From an uncultured bacterium (GTDB lineage Bacteria > Elusimicrobiota > Elusimicrobia > Elusimicrobiales > Elusimicrobiaceae), in contig CASFFX010000006.1 of assembly GCA_949294085.1 (NCBI GenBank), positions 290,256 to 354,255 of the forward strand: a stretch of DNA of 64,000 nt. The letters are read 5' to 3'. This document shows positions 7,696-17,667 of the stretch, one piece after another; position 1 is the stretch's first letter; every line of letters starts with the position of its first letter. The notes beneath the pieces are model-generated. The model saw only the letters and a list, made by a program, of their open reading frames with translations. It was not told where the DNA came from and did not search any database. The position numbers and the translations under genes were made by a program.

Positions 7696-9774
7696 TTACA
7701 GTTGGGTAATGTCCGCCACCGTTTGCGTTAAATAGCGTCGCACCCGGGCCAACAGCGCCAGGCGGTTCTGCCGCACGGCGGGGTCCTGCGCGTTGACCAT
7801 AACGTCCTTGAAGAAATTTTCCAGCGGTTCTCTAAACGCACTGTAGGTTTTGAGAATACGCAGGTATTCTTCCTTCGTATGGGCGGTATGGACCGCACAG
7901 CCCAAAGAGGCGTCCACTTCGTGGATTTTGTCGTACAAGGCCTTTTCCGCCGGGAGTTCAAACAGTTTTTCATCCACCGTTTCGGTTACGGCGTCGGCTT
8001 TTTTAAGGATATTGCACACGCGTTTGGCCGGTTCCAAAATTTGGGCAAAATCGTCGCCCGTTTTCACCGTTTCCAGCGCGCTCACCAGCGCTTCCACCTG
8101 CGTCAGCGGCATTTCATACCAATTGTGCACCGCCTGCAGGGCCGACGCATTGTGCCCGCGCTGTTCCAGCACCACAGCCAAGCGCTGGAATAAAAAGCCG
8201 GGCAGTTCGCGGAGGCCTTTGTCCGGCGTGCCGGCCGGATACAGCGAAGCCGATTTCTCCACCAATTCTTTCAGCGAGACCGGCATCTTTTTCTCCAGCA
8301 TCATGCGCACCGCGCCAAACGCCTGGCGGCGCAGGGCGAAGGGGTCTTCGCTTCCGGTGGGAATCTGCCCAATCAGGAAGTTGCCCGTCAGCGTGTCCAT
8401 CTTGCCGGCCAGGGAAACGATGCAGCCTTCTTCCGTGGAGGGCAGGGCAGACGAGGACGTGAGCGGGAAATAAAATTCTTCCAGCGCTTTGGCGGCGTCT
8501 TTGTGCCCTTCCAGCGCGGCATACTGCCCGCCCATATAGCCTTGCAATTCGGGGAATTCGTACACGACGTGGCTGGCCAAATCCGCATAGGCGTGGGCAG
8601 CCGCATAATCCACCGTGTTCTGCAGGGCGGTTTGGCCCAGTTTTTCGCACAGCCAGTCGGCCAATTTTTGGGTCCGTTCGGATTTTTCGTACATGGATCC
8701 GAGCCCTTCCAAAAATTGCACGTTTTTCAATTTCTCTTTGAATTGGTCCAATCCTTCTTTTTTGTCGTTTTCAAAGAAGAATACCGCGTCCGACAAGCGC
8801 GCCGACATGACTTTTTTGAACCCGTCGCGCACTTCGTTTTGGTTGACGGAAATTCCGTCCCGCACGGCGATAAAATAGGGCTGCAGTTCGCCTTTTTCGT
8901 TGGTAACGGGGAACATCTTGATTTGTTTTTTAAGCACCGTAGTTACCAATTCCTTGGGCAGAGTTAAAAATTTAATTTCAAAATCTCCGCCCACGGCTAC
9001 GGGGTGTTCGGTAAACCAGACGGTTTCTTCAATCAAGGCCGGGTCCAGGTCGGCCTGGTAGCCGCGCACTTTGGCTTCGTTGGAAACCGTTTTGATTAAG
9101 GCTTCTTTGCGTTCCTGCGGCAGGACCAAAATCGGCTGCGGCTGGGAGCGAAGCAAATCTACGTAGTAGGCTTTGTCGGCCTTGGCTACTTTGATGGGTT
9201 TGCGCCCAAACGAAGAAAGCGGATACGTATTGCGGTTGGACTGTACGCCCGCCACAGAAAATTTAATGACCTTGCTGCCGTATAACCCAATCAGCGAGCG
9301 AATCGGGCGGCCGTAGCGCAGGCCGGAGGGTTCCCACACCATATTTTTGGCAAATTCCAGCCCGGTAACGATACGGGTGAAAATTTCCGGCAGCAGTTTG
9401 ACGGTTTTTTCGCCCTTGATTTTCACGCGCGCATAGATAAAAGGTCCTTTTTCCGTTTCTACAACGGTCAGCTTTTCGGGCGGGAGGCCGTTTTTCTGGG
9501 CAAAGCCCGCGCTTTGGGGCGTAAAATGGCCGTTGGCGTCTTTTAACAATTTAGCCGGCGGCCCTTTGACTTCCTTCTGCACGTCGGCCGATTTTTCGGC
9601 CAAGTCCTCAATCACCACCACCAGCCGGCGGTACGTGCCAAAAGATTCCACCGATTTATAAGCAATTCGTTTTTCGTCCAACAGTTGGGCGGTTAAAGTT
9701 TCCAGCTGCTTTAAGGCAGGCGCCATAAAGCGGGCGGGCAAGTGTTCTACGCCGATTTCCAGCAAAGCGTTCAT
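7696..9774 (-). CDS. glyS: Glycyl-tRNA synthetase beta subunit
   Basis: 692 residues, the usual length of the bacterial beta subunit. The N-terminus ([14 protein letters not shown]) and the overall order of the tRNA-recognition, HD-like and anticodon-binding regions match GlyS. It works as alpha2beta2 with GlyQ to charge tRNA-Gly. Its ATG overlaps the end of glyQ by 4 bp, indicating translational coupling. Confidence 0.96.
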   Translation of the reverse strand: MNALLEIGVEHLPARFMAPALKQLETLTAQLLDEKRIAYKSVESFGTYRRLVVVIEDLAEKSADVQKEVKGPPAKLLKDANGHFTPQSAGFAQKNGLPPEKLTVVETEKGPFIYARVKIKGEKTVKLLPEIFTRIVTGLEFAKNMVWEPSGLRYGRPIRSLIGLYGSKVIKFSVAGVQSNRNTYPLSSFGRKPIKVAKADKAYYVDLLRSQPQPILVLPQERKEALIKTVSNEAKVRGYQADLDPALIEETVWFTEHPVAVGGDFEIKFLTLPKELVTTVLKKQIKMFPVTNEKGELQPYFIAVRDGISVNQNEVRDGFKKVMSARLSDAVFFFENDKKEGLDQFKEKLKNVQFLEGLGSMYEKSERTQKLADWLCEKLGQTALQNTVDYAAAHAYADLASHVVYEFPELQGYMGGQYAALEGHKDAAKALEEFYFPLTSSSALPSTEEGCIVSLAGKMDTLTGNFLIGQIPTGSEDPFALRRQAFGAVRMMLEKKMPVSLKELVEKSASLYPAGTPDKGLRELPGFLFQRLAVVLEQRGHNASALQAVHNWYEMPLTQVEALVSALETVKTGDDFAQILEPAKRVCNILKKADAVTETVDEKLFELPAEKALYDKIHEVDASLGCAVHTAHTKEEYLRILKTYSAFREPLENFFKDVMVNAQDPAVRQNRLALLARVRRYLTQTVADITQL

Positions 9775-10661
9775 TTGGCAGCCTCCTCGTTTTTGGTTTC
9801 TTCCGCTTTTTCTACGCTTTCCACGTAGGTTTTGGCGCAGGCTTTGGCCAAATTGCGGATTTTGGTAATGTTGTTGGTTCGGTCCGACACGGAGATCGCA
9901 CCCCGCGCTTCCAGCATATTAAAGTAGTGCGAAAGTTTCATGGCATCGTCGTAGGCAGGCAGATAGAGCCCTTTTTTGCACAGGGCAAAGCACTCTTCTT
10001 CGCACTCTTGGATATAGCGGCGCAGGTGGTCCACGTTGGACTCTTCAAAATAATAATGCGAAAATTGCCGTTCGCCTTCGTGGTGTACGTCGCGGTAGGT
10101 GATTTCGTCGTTCCAGCGGATGTCAAACACGTTGTCCACCTTCTGGCAGTACATGGCAATGCGTTCCAGCCCGTAGGTAATTTCCACCGTAATCGGGTTC
10201 AGCGCGTAGCCGGCCATATTTTGGAAATACGTAAACTGCGTAATTTCCATCCCGTCCAGCCAAATTTCCCACCCGACGCCCGAGGCGCCCAGCGTGGGGG
10301 ACTGCCAATCGTCCTCAATCCAGCGCACGTCGTGCTGTTTGGGGTCCAGGCCGATGGCCTTTAAGGAATTCAAATAGATTTCCTGGATATTGGCCGGGGC
10401 GGGCTTCATAATCACTTGGTACTGATAGTATTTGCCCAAGCGGTTCGGGTTTTCGCCGTAGCGGCCGTCGGCCGGGCGGCGGCAGGGTTCCACGTAGGCC
10501 CGTTTGACGGGTTTTTTGGTTAAAGAGCCGAAAAAAGTTTCCGGGTTATAGGTGCCGGCCCCTTTTTCCACGTCGTAGGGCTGAACAAGGACGCAGCCTT
10601 GTTTGGTCCAATACGTATTCAAAGCGGATATCATATCCTGAAAATTCATACCGTATTTCAT
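9771..10661 (-). CDS. glyQ: Glycyl-tRNA synthetase alpha subunit
   Basis: About 296 residues. The catalytic alpha subunit is recognised from [31 protein letters not shown] and [17 protein letters not shown]. It forms glycyl-AMP and charges tRNA-Gly with GlyS. Three close starts exist: 10673, 10661 and 10649 (MNFQDMI, the form most homologs use). A TATAAT (minus strand, 10677-10672) overlaps the first ATG, so transcription should begin near 10665 and the ATG at 10661 would be almost leaderless. No Shine-Dalgarno supports any of them. The true start is 10661 or 10649. Confidence 0.93.
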   Translation of the reverse strand: MKYGMNFQDMISALNTYWTKQGCVLVQPYDVEKGAGTYNPETFFGSLTKKPVKRAYVEPCRRPADGRYGENPNRLGKYYQYQVIMKPAPANIQEIYLNSLKAIGLDPKQHDVRWIEDDWQSPTLGASGVGWEIWLDGMEITQFTYFQNMAGYALNPITVEITYGLERIAMYCQKVDNVFDIRWNDEITYRDVHHEGERQFSHYYFEESNVDHLRRYIQECEEECFALCKKGLYLPAYDDAMKLSHYFNMLEARGAISVSDRTNNITKIRNLAKACAKTYVESVEKAEETKNEEAAK

Positions 10662-10719
10662 AAGTACATACATTATATAAAATACGGACGGACGGCGCAG
10701 GGAGCGCCTGCCCAAAAAC

Positions 10720-10728
10720 TGCTATAAT
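10720..10728 (+). promoter_or_regulatory. Extended -10 leaderless promoter of the HAD gene
   Basis: TGCTATAAT ends 6 nt before the ATG at 10735. There is no Shine-Dalgarno. Confidence 0.6.
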
Positions 10729-10734
10729 AAGCGT

Positions 10735-11394
10735 ATGATTACGACCGTTATTTTTGATATGGACGGCTTGCTGTTTGACACCGAGCTGCTGTATTTTGAA
10801 TGTTACAAAAAAGCCGCCGCAGAAGACGGCCTGCATTTTACCTACGAACTTTTTGAATCCTGTGTGGGCATCAGCCGCGACGATGCCGCCCGCTTTATCC
10901 GCCAGCATTTCGGCCCGCAGACGGACATCCAAAAAATGTACGTGCGGACGGGGGAAATTTTTGAAGAATATTTGGCTTCGGACGGGGAAATCCGCTTTCG
11001 CCCGGGCGCCAAGGAAGCGGTGGAATTTTTTTACAACCGGGGGCTGAAGCTGGGGCTGGCGTCCTCCAACATTACGCGCTGGGTGATGTTTTTATTGGAA
11101 AAGAAGAACATCAAAAAATATTTTTCTTCCGTTACGACGTCCGACGACGTTTTCCGCCCCAAGCCGGACCCGGAAGTCTATTTGAAGTCGGCCCAAAAGC
11201 TGGGGGCGGACGTATCGCAATGTTTGGTGTTTGAAGATTCCGTGGCCGGCGCCACGGCCGCCATTACGGCCCAAATGCGCACCTGCGTAGTGCCGCAAAT
11301 CAAACAGCCTACCCAATACGTGCGGGAACATGCCTTCAAAATTTATAAATCGCTGTTGGATATTTACCCCGATATGGACGAGCTGCTTTCCTAG
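10735..11394 (+). CDS. HAD-superfamily hydrolase (beta-phosphoglucomutase-like)
   Basis: 219 residues. Motif I is FDMDGLLFDT with nucleophile Asp8 and acid/base Asp10. Motif II is in GLASSN, motif III is the Lys of RPKPDPEVY, and motif IV is FEDSVAG. The helical cap between motifs I and II places it in the phosphatase/phosphomutase group with GPH and beta-PGM. The substrate cannot be told from sequence. It is monocistronic, with a leaderless promoter on one side and a terminator on the other. Confidence 0.87.
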   Translation: MITTVIFDMDGLLFDTELLYFECYKKAAAEDGLHFTYELFESCVGISRDDAARFIRQHFGPQTDIQKMYVRTGEIFEEYLASDGEIRFRPGAKEAVEFFYNRGLKLGLASSNITRWVMFLLEKKNIKKYFSSVTTSDDVFRPKPDPEVYLKSAQKLGADVSQCLVFEDSVAGATAAITAQMRTCVVPQIKQPTQYVREHAFKIYKSLLDIYPDMDELLS

Positions 11395-11404
11395 AAAACC
11401 CATC

Positions 11405-11440
11405 AAAAACCCCGGTTCACAAAGAACCGGGGCTTTTTTA
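11405..11440. terminator. Bidirectional intrinsic terminator
   Basis: CCCCGGTTC and GAACCGGGG enclose ACAAA, with A and T runs flanking on both sides, between the convergent HAD gene and the secreted hypothetical gene. Confidence 0.85.
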
Positions 11441-11461
11441 ATATATGCGGAGCGTTGAAAA

Positions 11462-12055
11462 CTATTTGACGGCCAACGGCTTGAACGAAGCCCGGGCCAG
11501 GCCCAGGGAGGCCAAGTCTTTGCTCAGAGTAATAGTCTTGTCCTGCGGGCGGATAGACAGCCATACAACGGACGTGCGGGGCGTTAAGGTAATCAAAACG
11601 GCGTCTTTGTATTGGCGGGCCTGTTCAGGGACGAGCTTTTCCTGCAGGAAATTGCGCACAAAAAACATTTCTTCCCCGGTCAGCTGGCAGAAAAGTTCCG
11701 GCTTAACCGACGTTACCAAATAGCGGTCAAACAATTCGTTGGAGGCCGCCGCTTTTTGAATCAGCGCGTAATTGGCCTGGCATTTGCGCAGGGCCGCTTC
11801 GTTGGTGTGTTTTTTGCGCAGGGAAGCGTAAAAATTGTTTCTTTTTTTGTTTTCCTCATGGTGCAGGGCAATGCGGCGCACTTCTTCGCCCACTTGCGCA
11901 CCCAATACCGAGGAGGCACCTTTCGTTTTCACTTGGTGATTGGCCTTAAAAAGCACGTCTTGCCACGACGGGAATCCTGCCGCGTACGCCGCGCACAGCG
12001 GGAATACGGCCGCGGCCAGAACCGCTAAAATCTGTACAGCTTTTTTGTTTTGCAT
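11462..12055 (-). CDS. Secreted protein of unknown function
   Basis: 197 residues. A clear Sec signal peptide ends at AAYA/AGF (about residue 26). The mature part is helical, basic and has no recognised domain. GGAGG lies 4 nt before the ATG, and a possible promoter (TTGAGA ... TATTTT) lies upstream on the minus strand. Further up, AGGTCCAAAGTCCCT (12126-12112) resembles the GGGTCCAATGACCC element seen before two small ORFs at 40.7 and 46.1 kb. Confidence 0.65.
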   Translation of the reverse strand: MQNKKAVQILAVLAAAVFPLCAAYAAGFPSWQDVLFKANHQVKTKGASSVLGAQVGEEVRRIALHHEENKKRNNFYASLRKKHTNEAALRKCQANYALIQKAAASNELFDRYLVTSVKPELFCQLTGEEMFFVRNFLQEKLVPEQARQYKDAVLITLTPRTSVVWLSIRPQDKTITLSKDLASLGLARASFKPLAVK

Positions 12056-12156
12056 ACTTCCTCCGTAAAATAAATTTCCTTTTATTGTCTCAAAAAATAA
12101 AACGGCTTATAAGGGACTTTGGACCTACCGGCAAACAGGCCAAAAGACCCACCCGC

Positions 12157-12861
12157 TTATTTGCCGGATACCGGCAGCAACTCTTGAGGGGAAAACGACG
12201 CGTCCGGCACGGAAAAGGAATCCGTTTCTTCCAGCCCAAAGTGTTTAAGCGTGTTGAGCGGATACGCCAGGTACCCGTTCAAAAAACGGCGGCAGACGCT
12301 GTTGCATTTGGCCAGGGAAAGCAAATCGTCGGCCTGCGTAAACGTAAGCGAGGATAGCTTGTCCTCGTGCATGCGCCGCCAAAATTCGTACGAAATTTTC
12401 AGCACCGGGTGGTCCAGCCCAAAACCGGCCAGCGTCATCAACCGCAGCGTAAAGGCCGCCGCAAAAGCGGAGTTGGGTTCGGCATATTCCAGTTCCGTCA
12501 GGGCCGAGAGCAACAGTTCAAATTTGTCCTCGCTCGGCTGGTGAAGCGGCGTAAGACGCTGGAAGAGCTCGCAAAAATGCAGGGCCAGCGTCAGGCGTTT
12601 TAAGTCGCGGCGGATGGTGGGGAAAACTTCGTGCAGCTTGCCGCCCGTTACGGTGCCCATCACGCCGCCGCGGCGGACGTAAATGCGGTAGTCGGCATAG
12701 GCAAAGGGTTCGCTGAAGGCCTTTAACTTGCCGGCCGACCGCGCCACCCCGGGCAAACGCACGTTCAGGCGGCCGTGGTTCCTTGTATAAAGGGAAACCA
12801 CGCGGTCCGCTTCGCGAAATTCTTGCCGAAAAAGGATGATGCCCGCGTCGGTAAATATCAT
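12157..12861 (-). CDS. recO: DNA repair protein RecO
   Basis: 234 residues. The N-terminal OB-fold starts with the usual block ([19 protein letters not shown] ... [11 protein letters not shown]), followed by a helical C-terminal part. RecO loads RecA onto SSB-coated DNA with RecR and RecF. The cysteine zinc site present in many RecO proteins is missing; only two nearby cysteines (KCNSVC) are found. It is monocistronic with a leaderless promoter. Confidence 0.88.
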   Translation of the reverse strand: MIFTDAGIILFRQEFREADRVVSLYTRNHGRLNVRLPGVARSAGKLKAFSEPFAYADYRIYVRRGGVMGTVTGGKLHEVFPTIRRDLKRLTLALHFCELFQRLTPLHQPSEDKFELLLSALTELEYAEPNSAFAAAFTLRLMTLAGFGLDHPVLKISYEFWRRMHEDKLSSLTFTQADDLLSLAKCNSVCRRFLNGYLAYPLNTLKHFGLEETDSFSVPDASFSPQELLPVSGK

Positions 12862-12867
12862 AGTAAC

Positions 12868-12876
12868 AGAATAGCA
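12868..12876 (-). promoter_or_regulatory. Extended -10 leaderless promoter of recO
   Basis: On the minus strand, TGCTATTCT ends 6 nt before the recO ATG at 12861. No Shine-Dalgarno is present. Confidence 0.5.
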
Positions 12877-12938
12877 AATTTAGGCCGCCTCTGCCCGGAA
12901 TATTTGGCGCGGGCGAAACGCAGGAAAATGCAAAATTA

Positions 12939-12968
12939 TTGGCAAATCCGGCAAAGAAAAGATATAAT
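12939..12968 (+). promoter_or_regulatory. Promoter of the rpmH operon
   Basis: TTGGCA (12939-12944), an 18-nt spacer and TATAAT (12963-12968). Unlike the leaderless genes, it leaves a leader of about 90 nt before rpmH. Confidence 0.55.
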
Positions 12969-13065
12969 ATCAGTACGTTTCACACAGAAACCAATTTATA
13001 TTAATTACAGGAGATACGTTTTTTCCAGTCCGGATTCCGGGCCAGAATTAACGTATAAGATAAAC

Positions 13066-13203
13066 ATGTTACCGACCTACAGACCTAACAAAAGAAGACG
13101 TGCCAAACACATCGGATTCAGAGCCAGAATGGCTACCGCCGGCGGGAGAAAAGTACTCAGCGCCAGAAGAGCCAAAGGCCGCCACGAATTGATCAGAGCT
13201 TAA
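13066..13203 (+). CDS. rpmH: 50S ribosomal protein L34
   Basis: 45 residues. This is the highly basic L34 sequence, with [19 protein letters not shown] in place of the usual TxQPxxRKRxKxHGFRxRM and a conserved GGRKVLxxRRxKGR end. It starts the conserved rpmH-rnpA-yidD-yidC-jag cluster, often next to oriC. The start at 13066 gives the standard length; the longer in-frame extension upstream is leader sequence. Confidence 0.95.
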   Translation: MLPTYRPNKRRRAKHIGFRARMATAGGRKVLSARRAKGRHELIRA

Positions 13204-13208
13204 GCGAT

Positions 13209-13589
13209 ATGCCGTTGAACGGTCTGCCGCATGCGTGCCGCCTGCACCTGAAGAGAGATTTTCAGCGGGTGATTCAAGGCGGCGGGAAACTGCAATATAA
13301 CGGACTTGTATTGTGGTGGCGGTCCGGCCCCGGGGCAGAAGCCCGGCCGGTCCGTTTTGCGGTAGTGGTGTCCAGGAAGCTGGGCCCGGCGGTTGTGCGC
13401 AACCGTACCAAAAGACTTTTAAGAGAAGCTTTCAGACTGAACAGAAAAAATATCAAACCGGGGACGGACCTTGTTTTCAACCCCCGGACAAGCGAAAAAT
13501 TGACCAATGTGCACGCAGCGCAGGAAGCGCTCAAGACACTATGCGGCAGAGCCGCTGTATTAATCAACTCTTCAGAAAATGAGCCGTAA
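13209..13589 (+). CDS. rnpA: Ribonuclease P protein component
   Basis: 126 residues. The RNA-binding signature is [12 protein letters not shown], preceded by the central block [18 protein letters not shown]. It assists RNase P RNA in removing tRNA 5' leaders. It begins 5 nt after rpmH and its end overlaps the possible early start of yidD. The RNA partner gene (rnpB) was not recognised in the window. Confidence 0.94.
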   Translation: MPLNGLPHACRLHLKRDFQRVIQGGGKLQYNGLVLWWRSGPGAEARPVRFAVVVSRKLGPAVVRNRTKRLLREAFRLNRKNIKPGTDLVFNPRTSEKLTNVHAAQEALKTLCGRAAVLINSSENEP

Positions 13590-13611
13590 CCGCATATTAT
13601 TGAAGGGATAT

Positions 13612-13848
13612 ATGAAAAGAATTTCGCTTTTGTGTAAAGATTTATTGCTCTTGCTTCTCAACATTTTTATGTTGCTGGTGCGCCCATTTTTGGGCCCCCG
13701 GGGTGTATGCCGCTTTGTGCCGACATGCAGCCAGTACGCAAAAGAAGCGATTATCAAATACGGCGCGTTTAAGGGCGGGTGGCTCGCGCTGGTGCGGGTA
13801 CTGAAATGCCATCCTTTTCATCCGGGCGGATACGACCCGGTGCCTTAA
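13612..13848 (+). CDS. yidD: Membrane protein insertion efficiency factor YidD
   Basis: 78 residues from 13612. The YidD signature is present: [37 protein letters not shown]. It is an amphipathic peripheral membrane protein that helps YidC insertion. The start at 13612 has an AAGGG Shine-Dalgarno and family-like length; an ATG at 13579 would overlap rnpA by 11 nt and add 11 residues. Confidence 0.92.
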   Translation: MKRISLLCKDLLLLLLNIFMLLVRPFLGPRGVCRFVPTCSQYAKEAIIKYGAFKGGWLALVRVLKCHPFHPGGYDPVP

Positions 13849-13932
13849 TGCCGTTTTTCTGACTGGAAAGAAAGCTTCCTCTTAAACGCCGCAGCGTTGT
13901 TTAAGCAGCGGTCTTATATCAAGAGGAAATTT

Positions 13933-15534
13933 ATGAACAGACAGTTTCTAATTACAGCAATGTTGTTTTTGCTGATAATTACGGGTTACAATCAGTTTGT
14001 GGCCCTTCCCCGCGCCCGTCAGGCGCAGCAAGCGGCCGAAGCCAAATTGAAGGCCGAACAACAAGCCCAGCTCGCCACCGGCGCCCAAGCCGTGCTGGCC
14101 CAAGCTGTTCCCCTTAGCAAAGAACCTGCCGCCGCTCCCAAACCCGAAGAATTATTTACGCTCAACCTGCCCCAGGCCGACATTACTTTTTCGTCCAAAG
14201 GGGCCGGCATCAAAACGTACCTGTTTAAGGACGTGGTAGAAAACGTAGATTTGACTCCGTATAAAGGAGAAGGATATTTTGCCACCTTGCCGCAGGTGGA
14301 CTTTGCCGAATTTGCCCGCACGAAGGATTCCATTACCTTTGTGGGGGACATCGTACCCGGCTTTAGCATCTACAAAACGTTCCGTTTTAACGAAAACGGA
14401 ATCAACAACGTTACCGTTACGTTTGAAAACAAGACTTCCCAACCGCTGTCGGTGTCCGACTGGAAATGGAATTTCGGCCCGGGGTTAGCAACGGTCAAAA
14501 GCGAAATGAACGACAATGAACGCGAGTCCAAAGCCGTTTATTTGGTGCAGGAAAAAGGGAAGAAAAAACCCACCCTGGAAACCTTCGCCAAAGGGGATAA
14601 ACAGCCCGAACTGCCCTGGCTGTGGGCGGGGGTGGAAAACCGGTATTTTCTCTCCGTCTTAATCCCGCAAGGGTGGAAACCGGGCGCGTTAAGTGCTGAG
14701 CAGGAAGTGATTGGCAAACAAAAACGTGTGTGGGGCCTGTTTGGCGAGGGAGACTTGAAGGGCCCGCAGTTCTCGGTTACCGTACCCGGGGACACGGTGG
14801 AAGCCAATTCCAAGAAAGAATATAAATCGGATTTTTATTTTGGACCGAAAGATTACAAGCAGTTCTTAGCGCTTCCTTATCATCTGGACCGCTCCATTGC
14901 GTTTGGTTTCTTTGGCGCGCTGGGCAAAATTGCCCGCAACGTGCTGGAAACTTTCTACGGGTGGACGGGCAACTACGGCGTGGCCATTATTATGATGACC
15001 GTTCTGCTGCAGGCGATTTTGTTTAAGTTTACGCTGATGCAGTTCAAATCGGCCGCTCAGATGAAAAAAGTTCAGCCCGAAATGAAACGTATCCAGGAAA
15101 AGTATAAAGGAAATCCGGAAGCTCTCAACCGCGAAACGCTGGCTTTGTACCGCAAATACAAAATTAATCCGCTGGCCGGTTGTCTGCCGATGTTAATCCA
15201 GTTGCCTATTTTCCTGGCGTTGTACAATGCCCTGCGGACGTCGTGGTCTTTGCATGGGGCGAAATTCGTGTTTTGGATTACGGACCTGTCGTCTAAAGAC
15301 CCGTATTACCTGCTGCCTATTTTGATGGGCGCGGTAATGTTTTTCCAACAGAAAGGCAACATCCCCGCCGGTACGGATCCGGCGCAAGCCGCTATGTTTA
15401 AGTATCTGCCGCTTATTTTTACGCTGTTGTTTATGAATTTCCCGTCCGGGTTGGTTCTGTACTGGCTGACCAACAGCCTGCTTACCTTCGGGATTCAGAC
15501 GTTCGTCAACAGAAAACTGGCCAAAGCCAATTAA
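13933..15534 (+). CDS. yidC: Membrane protein insertase YidC
   Basis: 533 residues. An N-terminal transmembrane helix (about residues 5-20) is followed by an Ala/Gln linker, the large periplasmic beta domain (about 70-320) and the Oxa1 core with five helices (about 345-525), including GCLPMLIQLPIFLALYNALR. It inserts and folds inner-membrane proteins with or without SecYEG. The ATG at 13933 is chosen because AGGA precedes it and the first helix follows directly. An inverted repeat CTTAAAC/GTTTAAG (13881-13905) lies between yidD and this start. Confidence 0.95.
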   Translation: MNRQFLITAMLFLLIITGYNQFVALPRARQAQQAAEAKLKAEQQAQLATGAQAVLAQAVPLSKEPAAAPKPEELFTLNLPQADITFSSKGAGIKTYLFKDVVENVDLTPYKGEGYFATLPQVDFAEFARTKDSITFVGDIVPGFSIYKTFRFNENGINNVTVTFENKTSQPLSVSDWKWNFGPGLATVKSEMNDNERESKAVYLVQEKGKKKPTLETFAKGDKQPELPWLWAGVENRYFLSVLIPQGWKPGALSAEQEVIGKQKRVWGLFGEGDLKGPQFSVTVPGDTVEANSKKEYKSDFYFGPKDYKQFLALPYHLDRSIAFGFFGALGKIARNVLETFYGWTGNYGVAIIMMTVLLQAILFKFTLMQFKSAAQMKKVQPEMKRIQEKYKGNPEALNRETLALYRKYKINPLAGCLPMLIQLPIFLALYNALRTSWSLHGAKFVFWITDLSSKDPYYLLPILMGAVMFFQQKGNIPAGTDPAQAAMFKYLPLIFTLLFMNFPSGLVLYWLTNSLLTFGIQTFVNRKLAKAN

Positions 15535-15549
15535 GCAAGGAGCAATTTT

Positions 15550-16794
15550 ATGCCGAGCAAAATTAAAGTACAAGCCAAAGAAGTATCCGAAGCCATTGCC
15601 AAAGGGCTCAAAGAATTAGGTTTAAGAAGAGATCAAGTGGAAGTAACCGTCTTGGAAACCCCCAAAAAAGGTTTTTTGGGCATAGGGTCCCGTCCGGCGG
15701 TGGTGGAATTGCGCCAAAAACGCTGGAGCACGGCCGATTTGGATTCCCAAATCTATATGGACGTGCCCAAGAAACGTTCTTCCAAATCCTCTCGGGGCGG
15801 GCGCGGCCGCAAAGAACGGAGCGAATCCCGCGGCGGACGAAAAAACAACCGCCGCAGCGAACGCGTGTCCTCCGAAGTGCGTGAAGTACGCGAAAAACAG
15901 CCCAAAGCCAACGAGCCGCAAATGCTGCCGTGCGACGCTATTCGCAACGCCGTCATCCCGGAAAATCTCAAAGCGCCCATGCAGGAAGCCAAAGAATACC
16001 TGGAAAAAGTGCTTACGCAAATGGGAATTAAGGTGGAAAATCTGCATGTTTGGTGGGACGAAAAACAACAGCGCATTTTGCTTACCTTTGACTGCGATCA
16101 CCCGGCCATCGTCATTGGCAAAGAAGGCAAAACGCTGGAAGCTATCCAGTATCTGACCACGCTGGCTTTAAGCCGCCATTTTGACAAGCCGATTTCCGTC
16201 ATTACCGATACGCAAAACTATTGGAGAAAGGCCGAGGACAAAATTGACGCCGAAATTGCCAAAGGAATTGAAATGATTAAACGCGGCAACAGCGTGTTCC
16301 GCTTCCGCCCGATGAGCGCGCAGCTGCGCCGCTATATCCACCGTGCGGTGGAAGGCAACGAATACGTCAGCACGGCCTCGGAAGGGGAAGGCAAATGGCG
16401 CAAGGTAACCCTCCGCCCGACCGAAAAAGCCCTGCAGGAAGCCCATGCCCACACGGCCCCGGCGGACTTTGTGCCCGGCGTGATTGGGGAAGATATCCCC
16501 GAACAAACGCCCGCGCAAGCGGCCGTAGCCGAAGCGGAAAAAGAAAAAGAATTAAACGAATATCACGAATCCTGCTCCTGCTGCAGCGGGGAAGCCGAAG
16601 CTTCGGCCCACACGGCCGCGGCCGAAACGGCTCCTGCCGCCCAACAGCCCGCGCCGGAAACGGTTACCGTGCAGGAAACGGTTACCGTAACGCCGGCCGT
16701 GCCGCAAACGGCCCCGGCCGAAGCGGCCAAACCCGCCTGCGACTGCGGCCCGTTGTTTCAGGAACAGCCCCAGTCTCACGAAGAAGGCAAATAA
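15550..16794 (+). CDS. jag: Jag/SpoIIIJ-associated RNA-binding protein (KhpB) with a long tail
   Basis: 414 residues. A Jag_N domain (residues 1-55, with KKGFLGIGSRPA), a basic Arg/Lys/Ser-rich linker, a KH domain (about 140-215, with VIGKEGKT in the GxxG position) and an R3H domain (about 220-285). Residues 290-414 are an extra Ala/Glu/Pro/Thr-rich tail ending in a Cys-rich stretch (SCSCCSG, CDCG). Jag-type proteins bind RNA and affect cell elongation and division. The gene follows yidC by 15 nt, as in many genomes. The tail is absent from usual family members of about 200-260 residues. Confidence 0.9.
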   Translation: MPSKIKVQAKEVSEAIAKGLKELGLRRDQVEVTVLETPKKGFLGIGSRPAVVELRQKRWSTADLDSQIYMDVPKKRSSKSSRGGRGRKERSESRGGRKNNRRSERVSSEVREVREKQPKANEPQMLPCDAIRNAVIPENLKAPMQEAKEYLEKVLTQMGIKVENLHVWWDEKQQRILLTFDCDHPAIVIGKEGKTLEAIQYLTTLALSRHFDKPISVITDTQNYWRKAEDKIDAEIAKGIEMIKRGNSVFRFRPMSAQLRRYIHRAVEGNEYVSTASEGEGKWRKVTLRPTEKALQEAHAHTAPADFVPGVIGEDIPEQTPAQAAVAEAEKEKELNEYHESCSCCSGEAEASAHTAAAETAPAAQQPAPETVTVQETVTVTPAVPQTAPAEAAKPACDCGPLFQEQPQSHEEGK

Positions 16795-16806
16795 CCTTAT
16801 TTGATA

Positions 16807-16838
16807 AAATCCCCGGCCTTACCCGCCGGGGATTTTTT
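16807..16838 (+). terminator. Intrinsic terminator of the rpmH-jag operon
   Basis: AAATCCCCGGC and GCCGGGGATTT with a 7-nt loop and a T run. Confidence 0.85.
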
Positions 16839-16863
16839 ATTTAAAAAGTTGTCCTTTCGGACG

Positions 16864-16893
16864 CAAAAAAACGGACCGCCAAAAGCGGTCCGT
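16864..16893 (-). terminator. Intrinsic terminator of the flavoprotein gene
   Basis: On the minus strand, ACGGACCGC and GCGGTCCGT enclose a 5-nt loop, followed by seven T. Confidence 0.85.
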
Positions 16894-16911
16894 TCCTTTC
16901 GGTTTCTTTGG

Positions 16912-17466
16912 CTAAAGGGTGCGTCCCAATTCCAACGCTTCTTTAAGCTTTCCGGTTTTAATTACGTCGCCCGCGTCCCACGTTCCGCCGGCCAGAATCA
17001 TCCCGCGGTCCGTCCATTTTAAGTATTCGGCTATGGCCTTGTAGGTGACTTTTAAGCCTTCGTAATCGCCGTCTTTTTCGTTTCCTTCCGCGGCGGACAG
17101 CAGCACACACTCTTTAATTTTCAGCTTGCGCGGTGCGTTGGGTTTCATATACGCATACAGCTTATCCACGGCCGCCTTTAACTGGGCCGTCATGTTAAAC
17201 CAGTACAGCGGCGTGCAGAGCACCAGCACGTCGGCCTCCTCCAACAAAGGGGCCAGTTTTTCAAAATCGTCCTTAAACACGCACGGCTGGCCGTTGGTCC
17301 AGCATTTGTCGCAGGCTTTGCAGGGCAAAACCGGGTGGAAGGCCGTTTCAAACACTTGCGCCGTATGTCCGGCGGCTTTGACCCCTTGGATAAATGCATC
17401 CGCCAGCAAGGCGCTGTTGCCCAGTTGGCGCGGGCTTCCGGTCAACACCAAAACTTTTTTTGCCAT
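16912..17466 (-). CDS. NADPH-dependent FMN reductase / iron-sulfur flavoprotein family
   Basis: 184 residues with a flavodoxin-like fold. The FMN-phosphate loop is LTGSPRQLGNSALL near the N-terminus, and PLYWFNMTAQLKAAVDK lies at the flavin-binding region. The compact cysteine motif C-KA-C-DK-C-WTNGQP-C (about residues 49-62) is close to the 4Fe-4S motif of archaeal and bacterial iron-sulfur flavoproteins, so electron transfer rather than simple quinone reduction is likely. A GGGAG site precedes the ATG. It sits alone, opposite in strand to the flanking operons. Confidence 0.82.
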   Translation of the reverse strand: MAKKVLVLTGSPRQLGNSALLADAFIQGVKAAGHTAQVFETAFHPVLPCKACDKCWTNGQPCVFKDDFEKLAPLLEEADVLVLCTPLYWFNMTAQLKAAVDKLYAYMKPNAPRKLKIKECVLLSAAEGNEKDGDYEGLKVTYKAIAEYLKWTDRGMILAGGTWDAGDVIKTGKLKEALELGRTL

Positions 17467-17652
17467 AGCGTTTTTCTCCCAAACTACCCTTTTTCAAAAT
17501 TCGCCCGGCCAGCCGGCCCGGCGGCGGAAACCCGGCCCAAAAGCCGTTGGGTCCCTGTTTTGAGTATAGCTTTTTTGCGCGTCCTTGCAAACCGCTTGTT
17601 CTGAACGCGATTTTACGAGGAGAAAAAAGCTCCCAAAAACGCCCCCAAAAAG

Positions 17653-17661
17653 TGATAAAAT
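17653..17661 (+). promoter_or_regulatory. Extended -10 leaderless promoter of the mnmE-murG operon
   Basis: TGATAAAAT ends 6 nt before the mnmE ATG at 17668. No Shine-Dalgarno. It appears to drive a run of eleven genes. Confidence 0.55.
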
Positions 17662-17667
17662 ATACCT

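Noticed and set aside
12874..13065. Chromosomal replication origin near rpmH
   Set aside because: The gene order is often near oriC, but no TTATCCACA-like DnaA boxes or AT-rich unwinding region are visible, and dnaA is not adjacent.
17534..17575. Third full copy of the GGGTCCAATGACCC element
   Set aside because: Only TTGGGTCC and CTGTTTT are shared and the central part is missing, so the palindrome is not formed. It was kept only as a remark.
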